From contig CASEPH010000022.1 of assembly GCA_949289625.1 (NCBI GenBank), forward strand, positions 1 through 50,382: a stretch of DNA of 50,382 bases, written 5' to 3'. Both the position numbers and the translations under genes were made by a program. Source of the stretch: an uncultured Clostridia bacterium. Its GTDB lineage: Bacteria; Bacillota_A; Clostridia; Oscillospirales; Oscillospiraceae. The stretch's first letter is position 1. Each line of letters starts with the position of its first letter. Under the pieces are notes generated by a model. It had not been told where the DNA came from and did no database searches. It saw only the letters and a list, made by a program, of their open reading frames with translations. This document shows, piece after piece, positions 1 through 7,955 of this stretch.

Positions 1-1636
1 TGGCCTTCCGCTCGTCGATCGAGTAGAGGATGGCCGCCCGCTTCTCGCGATAAGTGTCGAGGATGTCCGCGCTCTCGTGGTCGAGGAGCGAGGGCTTCAC
101 GAAGGGCTGGCCGCCGCCGTTGATGCAGCCGCCGGGGCAGCACATGACTTCCACGAAGTCGTAATCCTTTTCGCCGTTGCGAATGGCTTCCAGCAGCTTG
201 CCAGCGTTCTTGGTGCCGGAGACAACCGCCACGCGGACCGTCTTACCGGGCAGTTCGTAGGTGGCTTCCTTGACGGACTCCAAGCCGCGGACTTCGTGGA
301 ATTCCAGCGGTGCGTTCTCGTCGCCCATGAGAATGGCGGAGACGGTACGCAGCGCCGCTTCCATAACGCCGCCGGAAGCGCCAAAGATATCTGCCGCACC
401 GGAGGCAATACCGAAGATGGGATCGAATTTCTCATCGGGCAGGGCCACAAAGTTGATGCCAGCCCGCTTGATCATCTCACCCAACTCCCGGGTGGTGATG
501 CTGACGTCAATATCCTTCAGGCCGTCGGCTGCTTCCATGTCGGGCCGCTTGATCTCATACTTTTTGGCGGTACAGGGCATAACGGAAACAACGAACATAT
601 CCTTGGGATCAATGCCCATCTTCTCTGCATAGTAGGTTTTCATCAGGCCGCCAAACATGCCCTGAGGAGATTTACAGGAGGAGATGTTGGGCAGGAAATC
701 AGGATAGTACTGCTCGGCAAAGCGAATCCAGCCGGGAGAGCAGGAGGTGATCAGCGGCAGCTTGCCACCGTTCTTAATGCGCTCCAGCAGCTCGTTGCCC
801 TCTTCAATGATGGTGAAGTCCGCAGCAGTGTCCACATCGAACACACCGTCGAAGCCCAGACGCCGCAGGGCAGCCACCATCTTGCCTTCCACATTGGTGC
901 CGATGGGCATACCGAAGCACTCACCCAGGCCAGCACGAACGGAAGGTGCCGTAGCGATGACCACATGCTTGGTCTCATCGTTCAGGGCAGCCCAAACCTT
1001 GCCGGTGTCATCCCGCTCAGTGAGGGCACCGGTGGGACAGTTGACAATACACTGACCGCAGGAGATACAAGCCGTCTCCACCAGGCCGCGGCCAAAGGGA
1101 CTGCCGATCTCGGTGGCAAAGCCACGCTCGTTGCAGCCGATGACGCCAACGCCCTGGGCCTGGCAGGCAGCCACACACCGACGGCAAAGGACGCACTTGG
1201 AGTTATCCCGCACTAGGTGAATGGCGGAATCCTCAATTTTGGGTTTCATATCGGGGGTCTGGAACCGAACCTGGTCAATGCCGAAGTCCTTGGCCAGATC
1301 CTGCAGCTCACAGGTGCCGTTTCTCCGGCAGGTGAGGCACTCCATCCGGTGATCGGACAGCAGCAGCTCCAGGGTCATCTTCCGGGCATCCCGGACCTTC
1401 TGGGTGTTGGTCCAAACCTCCATCCCTTCGTTTACAGGATAGACGCAGGAAGCCACCAGGCCTTTTGCTCCCTTGACCTCCACCATGCAGATACGGCAGG
1501 CGCCGATCTCATTGAGGTCCTTCAAATAGCACAGGGACGGGATCTTGATCCCTGCCAGATTTGCAGCCTGAATAATGGTGGACCCGGCAGGGGCCTCCAC
1601 TTCAATGCCATTGATCTTTAATTTCACAGTATCCAT
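1..1636 (-). CDS. hndD: NAD(P)-linked [FeFe] hydrogenase catalytic subunit HndD (3' end cut by window edge)
   Basis: Catalytic subunit of a soluble multimeric [FeFe] hydrogenase that interconverts protons and H2 in the cytoplasm. The frame opens at ATG 1636 and stays open for 545 codons to the window edge, so only the extreme C-terminus is missing. In order I see an N-terminal [2Fe-2S] domain (Cys cluster around residues 35-50), a His-Cys3 [4Fe-4S] segment (HRMECLTC, about 95-110), two ferredoxin [4Fe-4S] motifs (CVLCRRC and CISCGQC), then the H-cluster domain with L1 TSCSPGW (about 295), L2 MPCTAKK (about 353) and L3 CCPGGC (about 500). In L1 the second Cys of the common TSCCPxW is Ser; from memory this is usual in the NAD(P)-dependent bifurcating group. 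It starts 17 bp after hndC and is the last visible gene of the operon. Confidence 0.95.
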   Translation of the reverse strand, partial: MDTVKLKINGIEVEAPAGSTIIQAANLAGIKIPSLCYLKDLNEIGACRICMVEVKGAKGLVASCVYPVNEGMEVWTNTQKVRDARKMTLELLLSDHRMECLTCRRNGTCELQDLAKDFGIDQVRFQTPDMKPKIEDSAIHLVRDNSKCVLCRRCVAACQAQGVGVIGCNERGFATEIGSPFGRGLVETACISCGQCIVNCPTGALTERDDTGKVWAALNDETKHVVIATAPSVRAGLGECFGMPIGTNVEGKMVAALRRLGFDGVFDVDTAADFTIIEEGNELLERIKNGGKLPLITSCSPGWIRFAEQYYPDFLPNISSCKSPQGMFGGLMKTYYAEKMGIDPKDMFVVSVMPCTAKKYEIKRPDMEAADGLKDIDVSITTRELGEMIKRAGINFVALPDEKFDPIFGIASGAADIFGASGGVMEAALRTVSAILMGDENAPLEFHEVRGLESVKEATYELPGKTVRVAVVSGTKNAGKLLEAIRNGEKDYDFVEVMCCPGGCINGGGQPFVKPSLLDHESADILDTYREKRAAILYSIDERKA

Positions 1637-1653
1637 CTTTTGCCTGAGCCTCC

Positions 1654-3447
1654 TTAACCCTTGGAAATAGCGCCAAACTTACATTTTTCCATGCAGCTGC
1701 CGCACTTGATGCACTTGGATGTATCGATCTTGAAGGGCGACCGGATCACGCCGGAAATGGCGTCTGCCGGGCAAACACGAGAGCATGCGGAGCAGCCCTT
1801 ACACTTGGTCGGATCGATGGTGTAGGTGAGCAGCGCCTTGCAGGAGCCTGCGGGGCAGCGCTTCTCCACCACATGGGCGATGTACTCGTCCCGGAAATTC
1901 TTGATGGTGGACAGAACCGGGTTGGGGGCCGTCTGACCCAGACCGCAGAGGGCGTTGCCCTTGATGTGGTTGGCCAGTTCCTCCAGCAGGTCCAGATCCT
2001 CCAGCGTACCCTGGCCCTTGGTGATGCGGTCCAGGATATCGTACATCCGCTTGATGCCGATCCGGCAGGGAGAACATTTGCCGCAGGACTCGTCCACGGT
2101 GAACTGCAGGAAGAACTTCGCAATATCCACCATACAGTCGTCCTCATCCAGCACGATCATACCGCCGGAACCCATCATGGCGCCGATGCGGGTCAGGTTC
2201 TCGTAGTCGATGGGCACGTCGATCTGGCTAGCCGGGATACATGCACCGGAAGGACCGCCGGTCTGAACAGCCTTGAACTTCTTGCCGCCAGGAACGCCGC
2301 CGCCGATCTGTTCAATGATCTGGCGCAGAGGTGTACCCATGGGGATCTCCACCAGGCCGGTGTTGTTGATCTTACCGCCCAGCGCAAAGACCTTGGTGCC
2401 CTTGCTGCCTTCGGTGCCCAGGGCCGCATAGGCTTCGGCACCGTGGTTGATGATCCAGCAAACGTTGGCGTAGGTTTCCACGTTGTTGAGGATGGTGGGC
2501 TTGCCAAACAGGCCCTTTACCGCAGGATAAGGCGGACGGCAGCGAGGCTCGCCGCGCTTGCCCTCGATGGACACCATCAGGGCCGTCTCTTCGCCGCAGA
2601 CGAAGGCACCGGAGCCCAGACGAATATCAATATCGAAGCTGAAGTCGGTGCCGAAGATGTTCTTACCCAGGAAGCCGTATTCATGGGACTGCTCCAGAGC
2701 CTTCTTCAAACGCTCCACAGCGATGGGATACTCGGCACGAACATAGATGTAACCTTCCGTGGCGCCAATGGCATAACCTGCAATGGTCATGGCCTCCAGC
2801 ACGGAGTGGGGATCGCCCTCCAGCACGCTACGGTCCATAAATGCGCCCGGGTCGCCTTCGTCGGCATTACAGCAGGCATATTTCACCGGTCCGGGGGAGT
2901 TGGCCGCAAACTGCCATTTCATACCCGTGGGGAAACCAGCACCGCCGCGGCCCTTGAGGCCGGAGGCCTTGATCTCGTCGATGACCTGCTGAGGCGTCAT
3001 AGAAGTAAGCACCTTGGCCAGGGCGGCATAGCCGTCATAGGCGATGTATTCGTCAATATCCTCAGGGTTGATGACGCCGCAGTTCCGAAGGGCGATACGG
3101 ACCTGATCCTTATAGAAAGGCGTATCGGTCAGGGATGTGGCCTTGCCGCTCTCATCCACTTCGCTGTAGATCAGGCGATCTACTCTACGGCCCTTGAGAA
3201 TATGCTCTTCCACGATTTCCTGCACATCCTCAGCGGACACATGGCTGTAGTAGACCCCCTCGGGGTAGATCACCACATTGGGACCTTTGGCACAAAGGCC
3301 CAAGCAGCCAGTCTTGACAACACGAACCTCCTTGTCCAGGCTGTGTTTCTTGAGCTGGGACTCAAACTCAGCGATGATGCCGTCAGCTCCAGCAGATGCA
3401 CAGCCGGTACCGGTGCAGACAAGGACATGGGCTCTGATAAAATCCAT
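1654..3447 (-). CDS. hndC: Hydrogenase NADH/FMN subunit HndC (NuoF-like)
   Basis: Flavoprotein subunit that passes electrons between NAD(P)H, ferredoxin and the hydrogenase subunit. 597 aa. Residues 1-90 are a thioredoxin-like [2Fe-2S] domain with Cys11, Cys16, Cys48 and Cys52. A NuoF-type core follows, with the FMN/NADH glycine-rich motif GRGGAGFPTG at 166-175 and a second nucleotide motif GSGAFVCGEETA; CGKCSPCRIG near 460 binds a [4Fe-4S] cluster. The C-terminus carries two ferredoxin [4Fe-4S] motifs, CKGCSAC at about 549 and CIKCGSC at about 579. This three-part architecture is that of bifurcating HydB/HndC proteins. The gene starts 14 bp after hndB ends, and the start has a good ribosome site (GGAGGAGC). 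Confidence 0.95.
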   Translation of the reverse strand: MDFIRAHVLVCTGTGCASAGADGIIAEFESQLKKHSLDKEVRVVKTGCLGLCAKGPNVVIYPEGVYYSHVSAEDVQEIVEEHILKGRRVDRLIYSEVDESGKATSLTDTPFYKDQVRIALRNCGVINPEDIDEYIAYDGYAALAKVLTSMTPQQVIDEIKASGLKGRGGAGFPTGMKWQFAANSPGPVKYACCNADEGDPGAFMDRSVLEGDPHSVLEAMTIAGYAIGATEGYIYVRAEYPIAVERLKKALEQSHEYGFLGKNIFGTDFSFDIDIRLGSGAFVCGEETALMVSIEGKRGEPRCRPPYPAVKGLFGKPTILNNVETYANVCWIINHGAEAYAALGTEGSKGTKVFALGGKINNTGLVEIPMGTPLRQIIEQIGGGVPGGKKFKAVQTGGPSGACIPASQIDVPIDYENLTRIGAMMGSGGMIVLDEDDCMVDIAKFFLQFTVDESCGKCSPCRIGIKRMYDILDRITKGQGTLEDLDLLEELANHIKGNALCGLGQTAPNPVLSTIKNFRDEYIAHVVEKRCPAGSCKALLTYTIDPTKCKGCSACSRVCPADAISGVIRSPFKIDTSKCIKCGSCMEKCKFGAISKG

Positions 3448-3461
3448 AGTTTTGCTCCTCC

Positions 3462-3830
3462 TTATTCTGCGGCGCCGATGGTGTACTCCGTCACCACCTG
3501 CTTATTGACAATGTGCTGGGCCACAATGGTGGGCACCTTTTCAGCGGTCATCTTCACATATGTAACCTTTTCCTGACCGGGCACATAGACCTCGACGATA
3601 GGCTCCAGCCGACATACGCCGATGCAGCCGGTCTGCGTCACCTGGACATTGTCAAGGCCGCGTTTATTGATTTCTTCCACAAAGGCATTGAGTACCGGAC
3701 GGGCGCCGGCAGCGATACCGCAGGTGGCCATACCGACAACCACACGAATGGTGTCGCCGTCCTCCTTCCGGAGGTTCATCTTGGCCTGCATGCTTTCGCG
3801 GAGTGCTTTCAGCTCTTCCAAAGATTTCAT
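3462..3830 (-). CDS. hndB: Hydrogenase small thioredoxin-like [2Fe-2S] subunit HndB
   Basis: 122-aa small subunit of the hydrogenase complex with a thioredoxin-like ferredoxin fold, expected to relay electrons between the flavin and hydrogenase subunits. I see only three cysteines: Cys37 in MATCGIAAG, and Cys69 and Cys73 in the CxxxC of QTGCIGVC. Classical [2Fe-2S] thioredoxin-like ferredoxins use four, so either one ligand is not Cys or no cluster is bound; I recall the TCGIAAGAR motif as typical of HndB proteins, so this is probably a family trait. The gene lies 4 bp downstream of the kinase-like ATPase gene and 14 bp upstream of hndC, clearly in one transcript. Confidence 0.9.
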   Translation of the reverse strand: MKSLEELKALRESMQAKMNLRKEDGDTIRVVVGMATCGIAAGARPVLNAFVEEINKRGLDNVQVTQTGCIGVCRLEPIVEVYVPGQEKVTYVKMTAEKVPTIVAQHIVNKQVVTEYTIGAAE

Positions 3831-3834
3831 TGCT

Positions 3835-4377
3835 TCAACGCTTCCCTTCTAAAGTGGATTCATTTTCTGTAAGAAAATCAGTCAGCCAGCCCAGTATTTC
3901 GGGCTCAGCCAGGGAAATCCCCCCCATGATCTCTCGGATCTCACGGGTGTCAAGGACGTAGCGCTCCTCCCCCACCTGGTGGGTAAAGAGGAAATCAATG
4001 TCCGGACTGCCCTGGATCAGCGTTACAATAGAGGAGGTCAGATCTCCCAAGGGCGGCATATCAATATTGGTGGGATCAAACCAGGCTGTGAGCGTGGTCC
4101 CTTTCCCCACCTCCGACTCAATGGTCAAATCTCCGCCCGCCATCTGCGCTTCCATCTGAAGCAGCGGGATCCCCAGCCCCACCTTTCTGGTGGTTCTGGT
4201 GGTGGTAAATGGGTCCGTCACCCTTGCCACAAACTCCGGCGTCATGCCGCACCCGTTGTCCCGTACAGAAATCGTCAGTCGGACAGGGGTTTCCTCCACG
4301 GTGATTTCCACCAGCGTGGCCCCGGCTGTCACCGAGTTTTTGGCAATATCCAGAATATTGAGGCTGAGCTCCTTCAT
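3835..4377 (-). CDS. GHKL ATP-binding protein inside the hydrogenase operon
   Basis: 180-aa protein with a histidine-kinase-type ATP-binding fold but no sensor, no dimerisation helices and no phospho-acceptor His. An N-box-like region lies near residues 7-17 (NILDIAKNSV), the G1 box is DNGCGM (about 40-45), an F-box-like DPFTTTRTTRK follows (about 55-65), G2 is VGLGIPL, and a G3-like GKGTTL comes near 92-97. The last 80 residues are an unassigned tail. The start ATG overlaps the hndA stop by one base (TAATG), so translation is coupled and the protein is made with the hydrogenase. Free-standing proteins of this kind occur in anti-sigma factors and in some hydrogenase operons; its role here (regulator, assembly factor or kinase) cannot be read from sequence. 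Confidence 0.8.
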   Translation of the reverse strand: MKELSLNILDIAKNSVTAGATLVEITVEETPVRLTISVRDNGCGMTPEFVARVTDPFTTTRTTRKVGLGIPLLQMEAQMAGGDLTIESEVGKGTTLTAWFDPTNIDMPPLGDLTSSIVTLIQGSPDIDFLFTHQVGEERYVLDTREIREIMGGISLAEPEILGWLTDFLTENESTLEGKR

Positions 4378-4871
4378 TACTTATATTTCGCCAGAACGTC
4401 ATCCACCTGGTCGGGAGTCATCCGGCCGTAGACGTCGTCGTTAACCATCATCACAGGAGCCAGGCCGCAGGCACCCACGCAACGGGTGGCATCCACAGAA
4501 TACTTTCCGTCGGGAGAAATGGAGCCCACAGGACATCCCAGCCGTGTCACGATCTTATCCAGGATCGCCTGAGATCCCTTGACATAGCAGGCAGTACCGA
4601 GACATACGGTGATCTTGTACTGGCCCTTGGGGTTCAGATTGTAGAGCGAATAGAAGGTCGATATACCGTAAACTTCCTCCAGGGGAATGTCCAGTCCCTC
4701 AGCGATCATGATCTGAACTTCTTCCGGCAGATATCCAAAGATCTCCTGCGCTTGCTGCATCACAGGCATGGTGCCGCCGGGGACATCCTTATACTGCTCG
4801 ATCACAGCCTTCAGCTTTGCTTCCTGCTCCGGTGTGCCGGAATAGGGAACAACGGTTTTTGTGTTTGGCAT
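4377..4871 (-). CDS. hndA: Hydrogenase NuoE-like [2Fe-2S] subunit HndA
   Basis: 164-aa NuoE/HndA-type subunit. The [2Fe-2S] ligands are Cys90, Cys95, Cys131 and Cys135, giving the family spacing Cx4Cx35Cx3C. The N-terminal helical bundle precedes the thioredoxin-like domain, as expected. I chose the ATG at 4871 because an AAGGAGG site lies 9 bp upstream; a longer reading to 4919 lacks such a site and adds residues outside the family. First gene of the hnd operon, 91 bp downstream of a sigma-A-like -10 box, with its stop overlapping the start of the ATPase gene. Confidence 0.93.
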   Translation of the reverse strand: MPNTKTVVPYSGTPEQEAKLKAVIEQYKDVPGGTMPVMQQAQEIFGYLPEEVQIMIAEGLDIPLEEVYGISTFYSLYNLNPKGQYKITVCLGTACYVKGSQAILDKIVTRLGCPVGSISPDGKYSVDATRCVGACGLAPVMMVNDDVYGRMTPDQVDDVLAKYK

Positions 4872-4961
4872 AAAAGATTTCCTCCTTTTTGGGCCATAGC
4901 GCCCACAGTGTACCAACATTCCGCCCCGCCTCCCCGTAGCATTCGGTCAGGGCTTATCTAT

Positions 4962-4990
4962 ATTATAGCGTAAATTTTACGCTTTGAAAA
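4962..4990 (-). promoter_or_regulatory. Sigma-A-type promoter of the hnd operon
   Basis: On the minus strand a perfect TATAAT (4962-4967) is preceded by 17 bp and TTTTCA (4985-4990, 4 of 6 to consensus). The whole spacer is dominated by a palindrome (4968-4982), so a repressor there would cover the promoter. Confidence 0.75.
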
Positions 4991-5008
4991 TCCCCATTTT
5001 GGGGATTT
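4968..5008. promoter_or_regulatory. Two adjacent palindromes in the hnd promoter (candidate operators)
   Basis: First palindrome 4968-4982: arms GCGTAAA / TTTACGC around one base, abutting the -10 box. Second palindrome 4988-5008: arms AAATCCCC / GGGGATTT around five bases, overlapping the -35 box. Neither is followed by a T-run in the direction of hnd transcription, so operator function is more likely than termination. No known regulator motif is recognised; they do not resemble the Rex consensus. Confidence 0.5.
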
Positions 5009-5061
5009 CTTCGGGGCTTTTTCATAGCTTCTGCCACTAAAAATAACGAAAATATAAAGTC

Positions 5062-5077
5062 TGTGACTTTTTTCACA
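5062..5077. promoter_or_regulatory. CRP/FNR-family consensus site upstream of hnd
   Basis: TGTGA-N6-TCACA, an exact match to the half-site arrangement used by CRP/FNR-family regulators, centred about 105 bp upstream of the hnd -10 box. A second, different palindrome (GTCTCA-TT-TGAGAC) lies at 5104-5117. The region 5009-5199 contains no gene. Confidence 0.45.
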
Positions 5078-5199
5078 ACCCAAAGATAATGATTTTGCTT
5101 TTTGTCTCATTTGAGACAGTTGCACTTCCAGTATTTTGCTATTCATTTTTTCATGCCGTGATTTTGCACAAGAATGTTTTCTCAAAAACGCTTTATTTT

Positions 5200-5952
5200 C
5201 TACATTTCTCTTTTCCGCGTCAACCACCGTGCCCCCAGGCTAAACGGCAGATTCAGCATCAGCAGTACCGCTGTAACCAGCAGCGCATATCCACCCAAAT
5301 ACCCCCATTGCCCGGGCAATTTTGCACACAATTCCAAGGGAGAACCTGTCACAGGCTCGTTGAGGAACATATAATTTGTGTGCAGCTGGCCGTTGATCCA
5401 ATACACCGGAATCGCGATTCCCACCAAAAAGAGCCCCACCTTCCACAGTTTCCCTATCCGTGGCCGGGCCTGTCCGGTAATAACCGCAATCAGAGAAAAC
5501 TGCACCAGCATGGCATGGTAGATAAAACTGTGGATGGAGAGAAAATGCCACAGCGGAAGCTTGGTCCAGTTGGGAAACAGCAGCGCGGCCAATCCCCCGG
5601 AAAAGCACAGACTCCACAGCAGCTGCCCGACGGTATCCGACCTGGGATGCCATGCGGCATACAGGCATATAAACATGGCCACACTGCATAGATGCAGCGG
5701 AAGATACCCCACCGAAAAGGCCCCAGTGATCCCCAGGATCAGGTCGATGCAGATCTCCATAACCACCATGGACACTGCCATTCCCCGGAGCAGCCGGGCA
5801 CGGTGATCCGGCCTCATGTGGCATCCCCACAAGATCACCAAAGCGCTCAAAAGTCCCAGCAGCGCCAGGACTGCCAGGTGCGCAGGGCCAAACAAAGAAA
5901 ACCCCATCCCCGCGGGGATCTCCCGCTCCGGCGTAAACATATCACGCAGCAC
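5200..5952 (-). CDS. YwaF/TIGR02206-family integral membrane protein
   Basis: 250-aa polytopic membrane protein with about six or seven hydrophobic segments. It matches the TIGR02206/YwaF (TMEM164-like) family by its conserved LPLHLCSV segment near the middle and NYMFLNEP followed by a Gly/Ser-Pro motif toward the C-terminus. The biochemical role of the bacterial family is not established. The start is GTG at 5952 because GGAGGAG sits 6 bp upstream; the in-frame ATG four codons later is too far from that site. Single gene, convergent with nothing and upstream of the hnd promoter region. Confidence 0.8.
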   Translation of the reverse strand: MLRDMFTPEREIPAGMGFSLFGPAHLAVLALLGLLSALVILWGCHMRPDHRARLLRGMAVSMVVMEICIDLILGITGAFSVGYLPLHLCSVAMFICLYAAWHPRSDTVGQLLWSLCFSGGLAALLFPNWTKLPLWHFLSIHSFIYHAMLVQFSLIAVITGQARPRIGKLWKVGLFLVGIAIPVYWINGQLHTNYMFLNEPVTGSPLELCAKLPGQWGYLGGYALLVTAVLLMLNLPFSLGARWLTRKREM

Positions 5953-6004
5953 AGCGTTCTCCTCCGTACAACTTGAAAATTTTACCTTTTTGTAATGGCA
6001 AATA

Positions 6005-6028
6005 CCGCCCGGCCAAGGGACCGGGCGG
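6005..6028 (-). terminator. Hairpin downstream of the P-loop gene
   Basis: GC-only arms CCGCCCGG / CCGGGCGG around eight bases, just after the P-loop gene on the minus strand. The T-run is poor (TATTTGCC), so it is a weak or Rho-assisted terminator at best. Confidence 0.4.
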
Positions 6029-6036
6029 CATTGGGA

Positions 6037-6447
6037 TTAGAAAAACTTTTTGATCCCCTCAGTGGCCGTAGCGATATCCGCGGAGATGGAAATGGTAAAG
6101 TCGATTTTGTTGGCCTTGCCAAAATCATCGCACCACTGGAGGAACGCCTCGGTCTGCTGGGTATCGTCGCAGACAGAGATCTTATACAGACTGTCAATGA
6201 AAATGTGTGTAATATCATAATCGCCGGCATGCAGACCGCTGACAAACCCTTTTAGGTAGTTATACCCGCCAATGGGATAGTCGCTCGCCTCCACAAGACG
6301 GACGCTGGACTTTATGTCATAAACGAGCTTGCTGCCCTTTTCGATGCAGACAACATGGCCCGCCTCATTTTCAACTGCTGCGTTGATGGTTTCAACCATC
6401 TGTTTGGTTTTACCGGAGCCTTTGACGCCCATAATAACCTTGACCAT
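6037..6447 (-). CDS. Small P-loop ATP-binding protein of unknown function
   Basis: 136-aa protein whose N-terminus is a Walker A motif, GVKGSGKT (residues 7-14). A hydrophobic strand ending in Asp, ITHIFIDSL, near residues 79-87 could serve as Walker B. It is too short for a motor ATPase or ABC protein and has no further domain. The start ATG has AAAGGGG 9 bp upstream, and a promoter (6495-6523) lies just ahead. I do not recognise a pathway; proteins of this size and layout are found as hypothetical genes in Clostridia. Confidence 0.7.
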   Translation of the reverse strand: MVKVIMGVKGSGKTKQMVETINAAVENEAGHVVCIEKGSKLVYDIKSSVRLVEASDYPIGGYNYLKGFVSGLHAGDYDITHIFIDSLYKISVCDDTQQTEAFLQWCDDFGKANKIDFTISISADIATATEGIKKFF

Positions 6448-6494
6448 AGATGATTACCCCTTTCGTTTTGTCGGCCGGAACCGACTGTGGAAAT

Positions 6495-6523
6495 ATAGTA
6501 ACATTTTTGCGCGTATTTTTCAA
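6495..6523 (-). promoter_or_regulatory. Sigma-A-type promoter of the P-loop gene
   Basis: TTGAAA (6518-6523), a 17-bp spacer and TACTAT (6495-6500) on the minus strand, about 50 bp ahead of the start codon. Confidence 0.6.
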
Positions 6524-6587
6524 CCATTTTTGTGAATTTTACTAGATAGAAATACGAAATTCCCTGCCGGGTTTACCAATTCTGCCC

Positions 6588-7880
6588 TCATCTGCCTAGA
6601 TTGGTCATCATATTTTTCTTGTAGGCCTCCACCCCGGGCTGATTGAAGGGATTGACGCCCAGCACATAGGCGCTAAGACCGCAGGAGAGCTGGAAGAAAT
6701 ACATCAGATAGCCCAGCGTCCGGGCGTTCATATCGCCCATACGAAGAACGATCACAGGAACGCCGCCATCCACATGGGCCTGAAGCACGCCTTCATAGGC
6801 GTTTTCCTCCACATAGCTGACCGTCTTTCCCGCCAGATAGTTTAGGTCGTCCAGGTTCTTCCAGTCAATTTCCACCGTCAATTCCCGGGCCGTGGGCGCA
6901 AACCGCACCACTGTCTCAAAGAGATTTCGCTCCCCCTGCTGGATCAACTGCCCCATGGAATGAAGATCCGTGGTAAACTGGGCGCAGGCGGGGAAGATCC
7001 CCTTGCCGTCCTTGCCTTCGCTTTCACCGAAGAGCTGCTGCCACCAGCGGCCCACATACTCAAAGTCCGGCTCATAACTGCACAAAAGCTCAATCTTCTT
7101 GCCGTTTTCATAGAGCATATTCCGGGCTGCGGCGTAGAGCCAAGCCGGGTTTTCCATGCTGCGCACATCCAGCTCCGCCTCTGCCTGCCGGGCTCCGGCC
7201 ATCAGAGAACGGATATCGATCCCTGCCACCGCCATGGGCAGCAGCCCGCAGGCGGTGAAGACGCTGTAACGGCCCCCCACATTAGCCGGAATGGGGAAGT
7301 TGGTGTACCCTTCCTCGGTGGTGAGGGTACGCAGCTTGCCCTTATGGGGATCTGTAGTCACATAAATGCGCTGCTTGGCCTTCTCCGCCCCGTATTTCCG
7401 GTTGAGCAGCCAGCGGAACATCCGGGCTGCCACGGCAGTTTCCATGGTAGAGCCAGACTTGGAGACAATATTGATGGAAAAATCCACATTCTCCAGCTGC
7501 TCCACCAGATCATTCAGGGCCCGGGTAGACAGATGGTTTCCGGCAAAATAGATCTTCACCGGATCCTTTTCATTGTGCATGGTGCCATTCATGAATTCGA
7601 TGGCAGCCCTGGCCCCCAGATAGCTGCCACCGATACCGATCACCACCAGGGCCTTGGAATCCCGGCGAATCTTTCTGGCCGCCGCGCTAATGGCGTCCAG
7701 TTCCGCCTCGGTGGTGCCGGAGGGCAGATGATACCAGCCTAAAAAATCACTGCCTTCCCCGGTGCCTTCCGCCAATTTTGCATGGGCCTCGCTTAGACGG
7801 CTTTCCATACCCATCAGGCTGGAGAAGTCAATGCAACCCCATATATTGGAGATATCAGTCTCGATCAAAATCAATCCCAT
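6588..7880 (-). CDS. pgi: Glucose-6-phosphate isomerase
   Basis: Interconverts glucose-6-phosphate and fructose-6-phosphate in glycolysis and gluconeogenesis; cytoplasmic. About 430 aa, the size of the short Firmicutes form. Family landmarks include VIGIGGSYLGARAA (sugar-phosphate-binding loop), SKSGSTMET in the middle of the SIS fold, and the conserved GGRYS segment. The start is uncertain: the strong AAAAGG site abuts the ATG at 7880 with no spacing, so a TTG two codons later (7874) may be the true start. It lies alone between a carboxypeptidase gene and the P-loop gene on the same strand. Confidence 0.95.
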   Translation of the reverse strand: MGLILIETDISNIWGCIDFSSLMGMESRLSEAHAKLAEGTGEGSDFLGWYHLPSGTTEAELDAISAAARKIRRDSKALVVIGIGGSYLGARAAIEFMNGTMHNEKDPVKIYFAGNHLSTRALNDLVEQLENVDFSINIVSKSGSTMETAVAARMFRWLLNRKYGAEKAKQRIYVTTDPHKGKLRTLTTEEGYTNFPIPANVGGRYSVFTACGLLPMAVAGIDIRSLMAGARQAEAELDVRSMENPAWLYAAARNMLYENGKKIELLCSYEPDFEYVGRWWQQLFGESEGKDGKGIFPACAQFTTDLHSMGQLIQQGERNLFETVVRFAPTARELTVEIDWKNLDDLNYLAGKTVSYVEENAYEGVLQAHVDGGVPVIVLRMGDMNARTLGYLMYFFQLSCGLSAYVLGVNPFNQPGVEAYKKNMMTNLGR

Positions 7881-7955
7881 CCTTTTTATCGGAATGTTGT
7901 TTTACGCTCCTATCTTAACGGATTCCACCGGAAAAAGCAAGCCGCTTTTCTGGAT

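Noticed and set aside
1873..3576. 567-codon plus-strand open frame opposite hndC
   Set aside because: Antisense shadow of a clearly functional gene in GC-rich codons; composition is not protein-like, and there is no ribosome site or family match.
4988..5008. Transcription terminator
   Set aside because: The hairpin lacks a T-run on the minus strand and overlaps the -35 box; on the plus strand no gene precedes it.
6037..6447. PilT-type motility ATPase
   Set aside because: Only the Walker A motif matches; the protein is far too short and no pilus genes are nearby.
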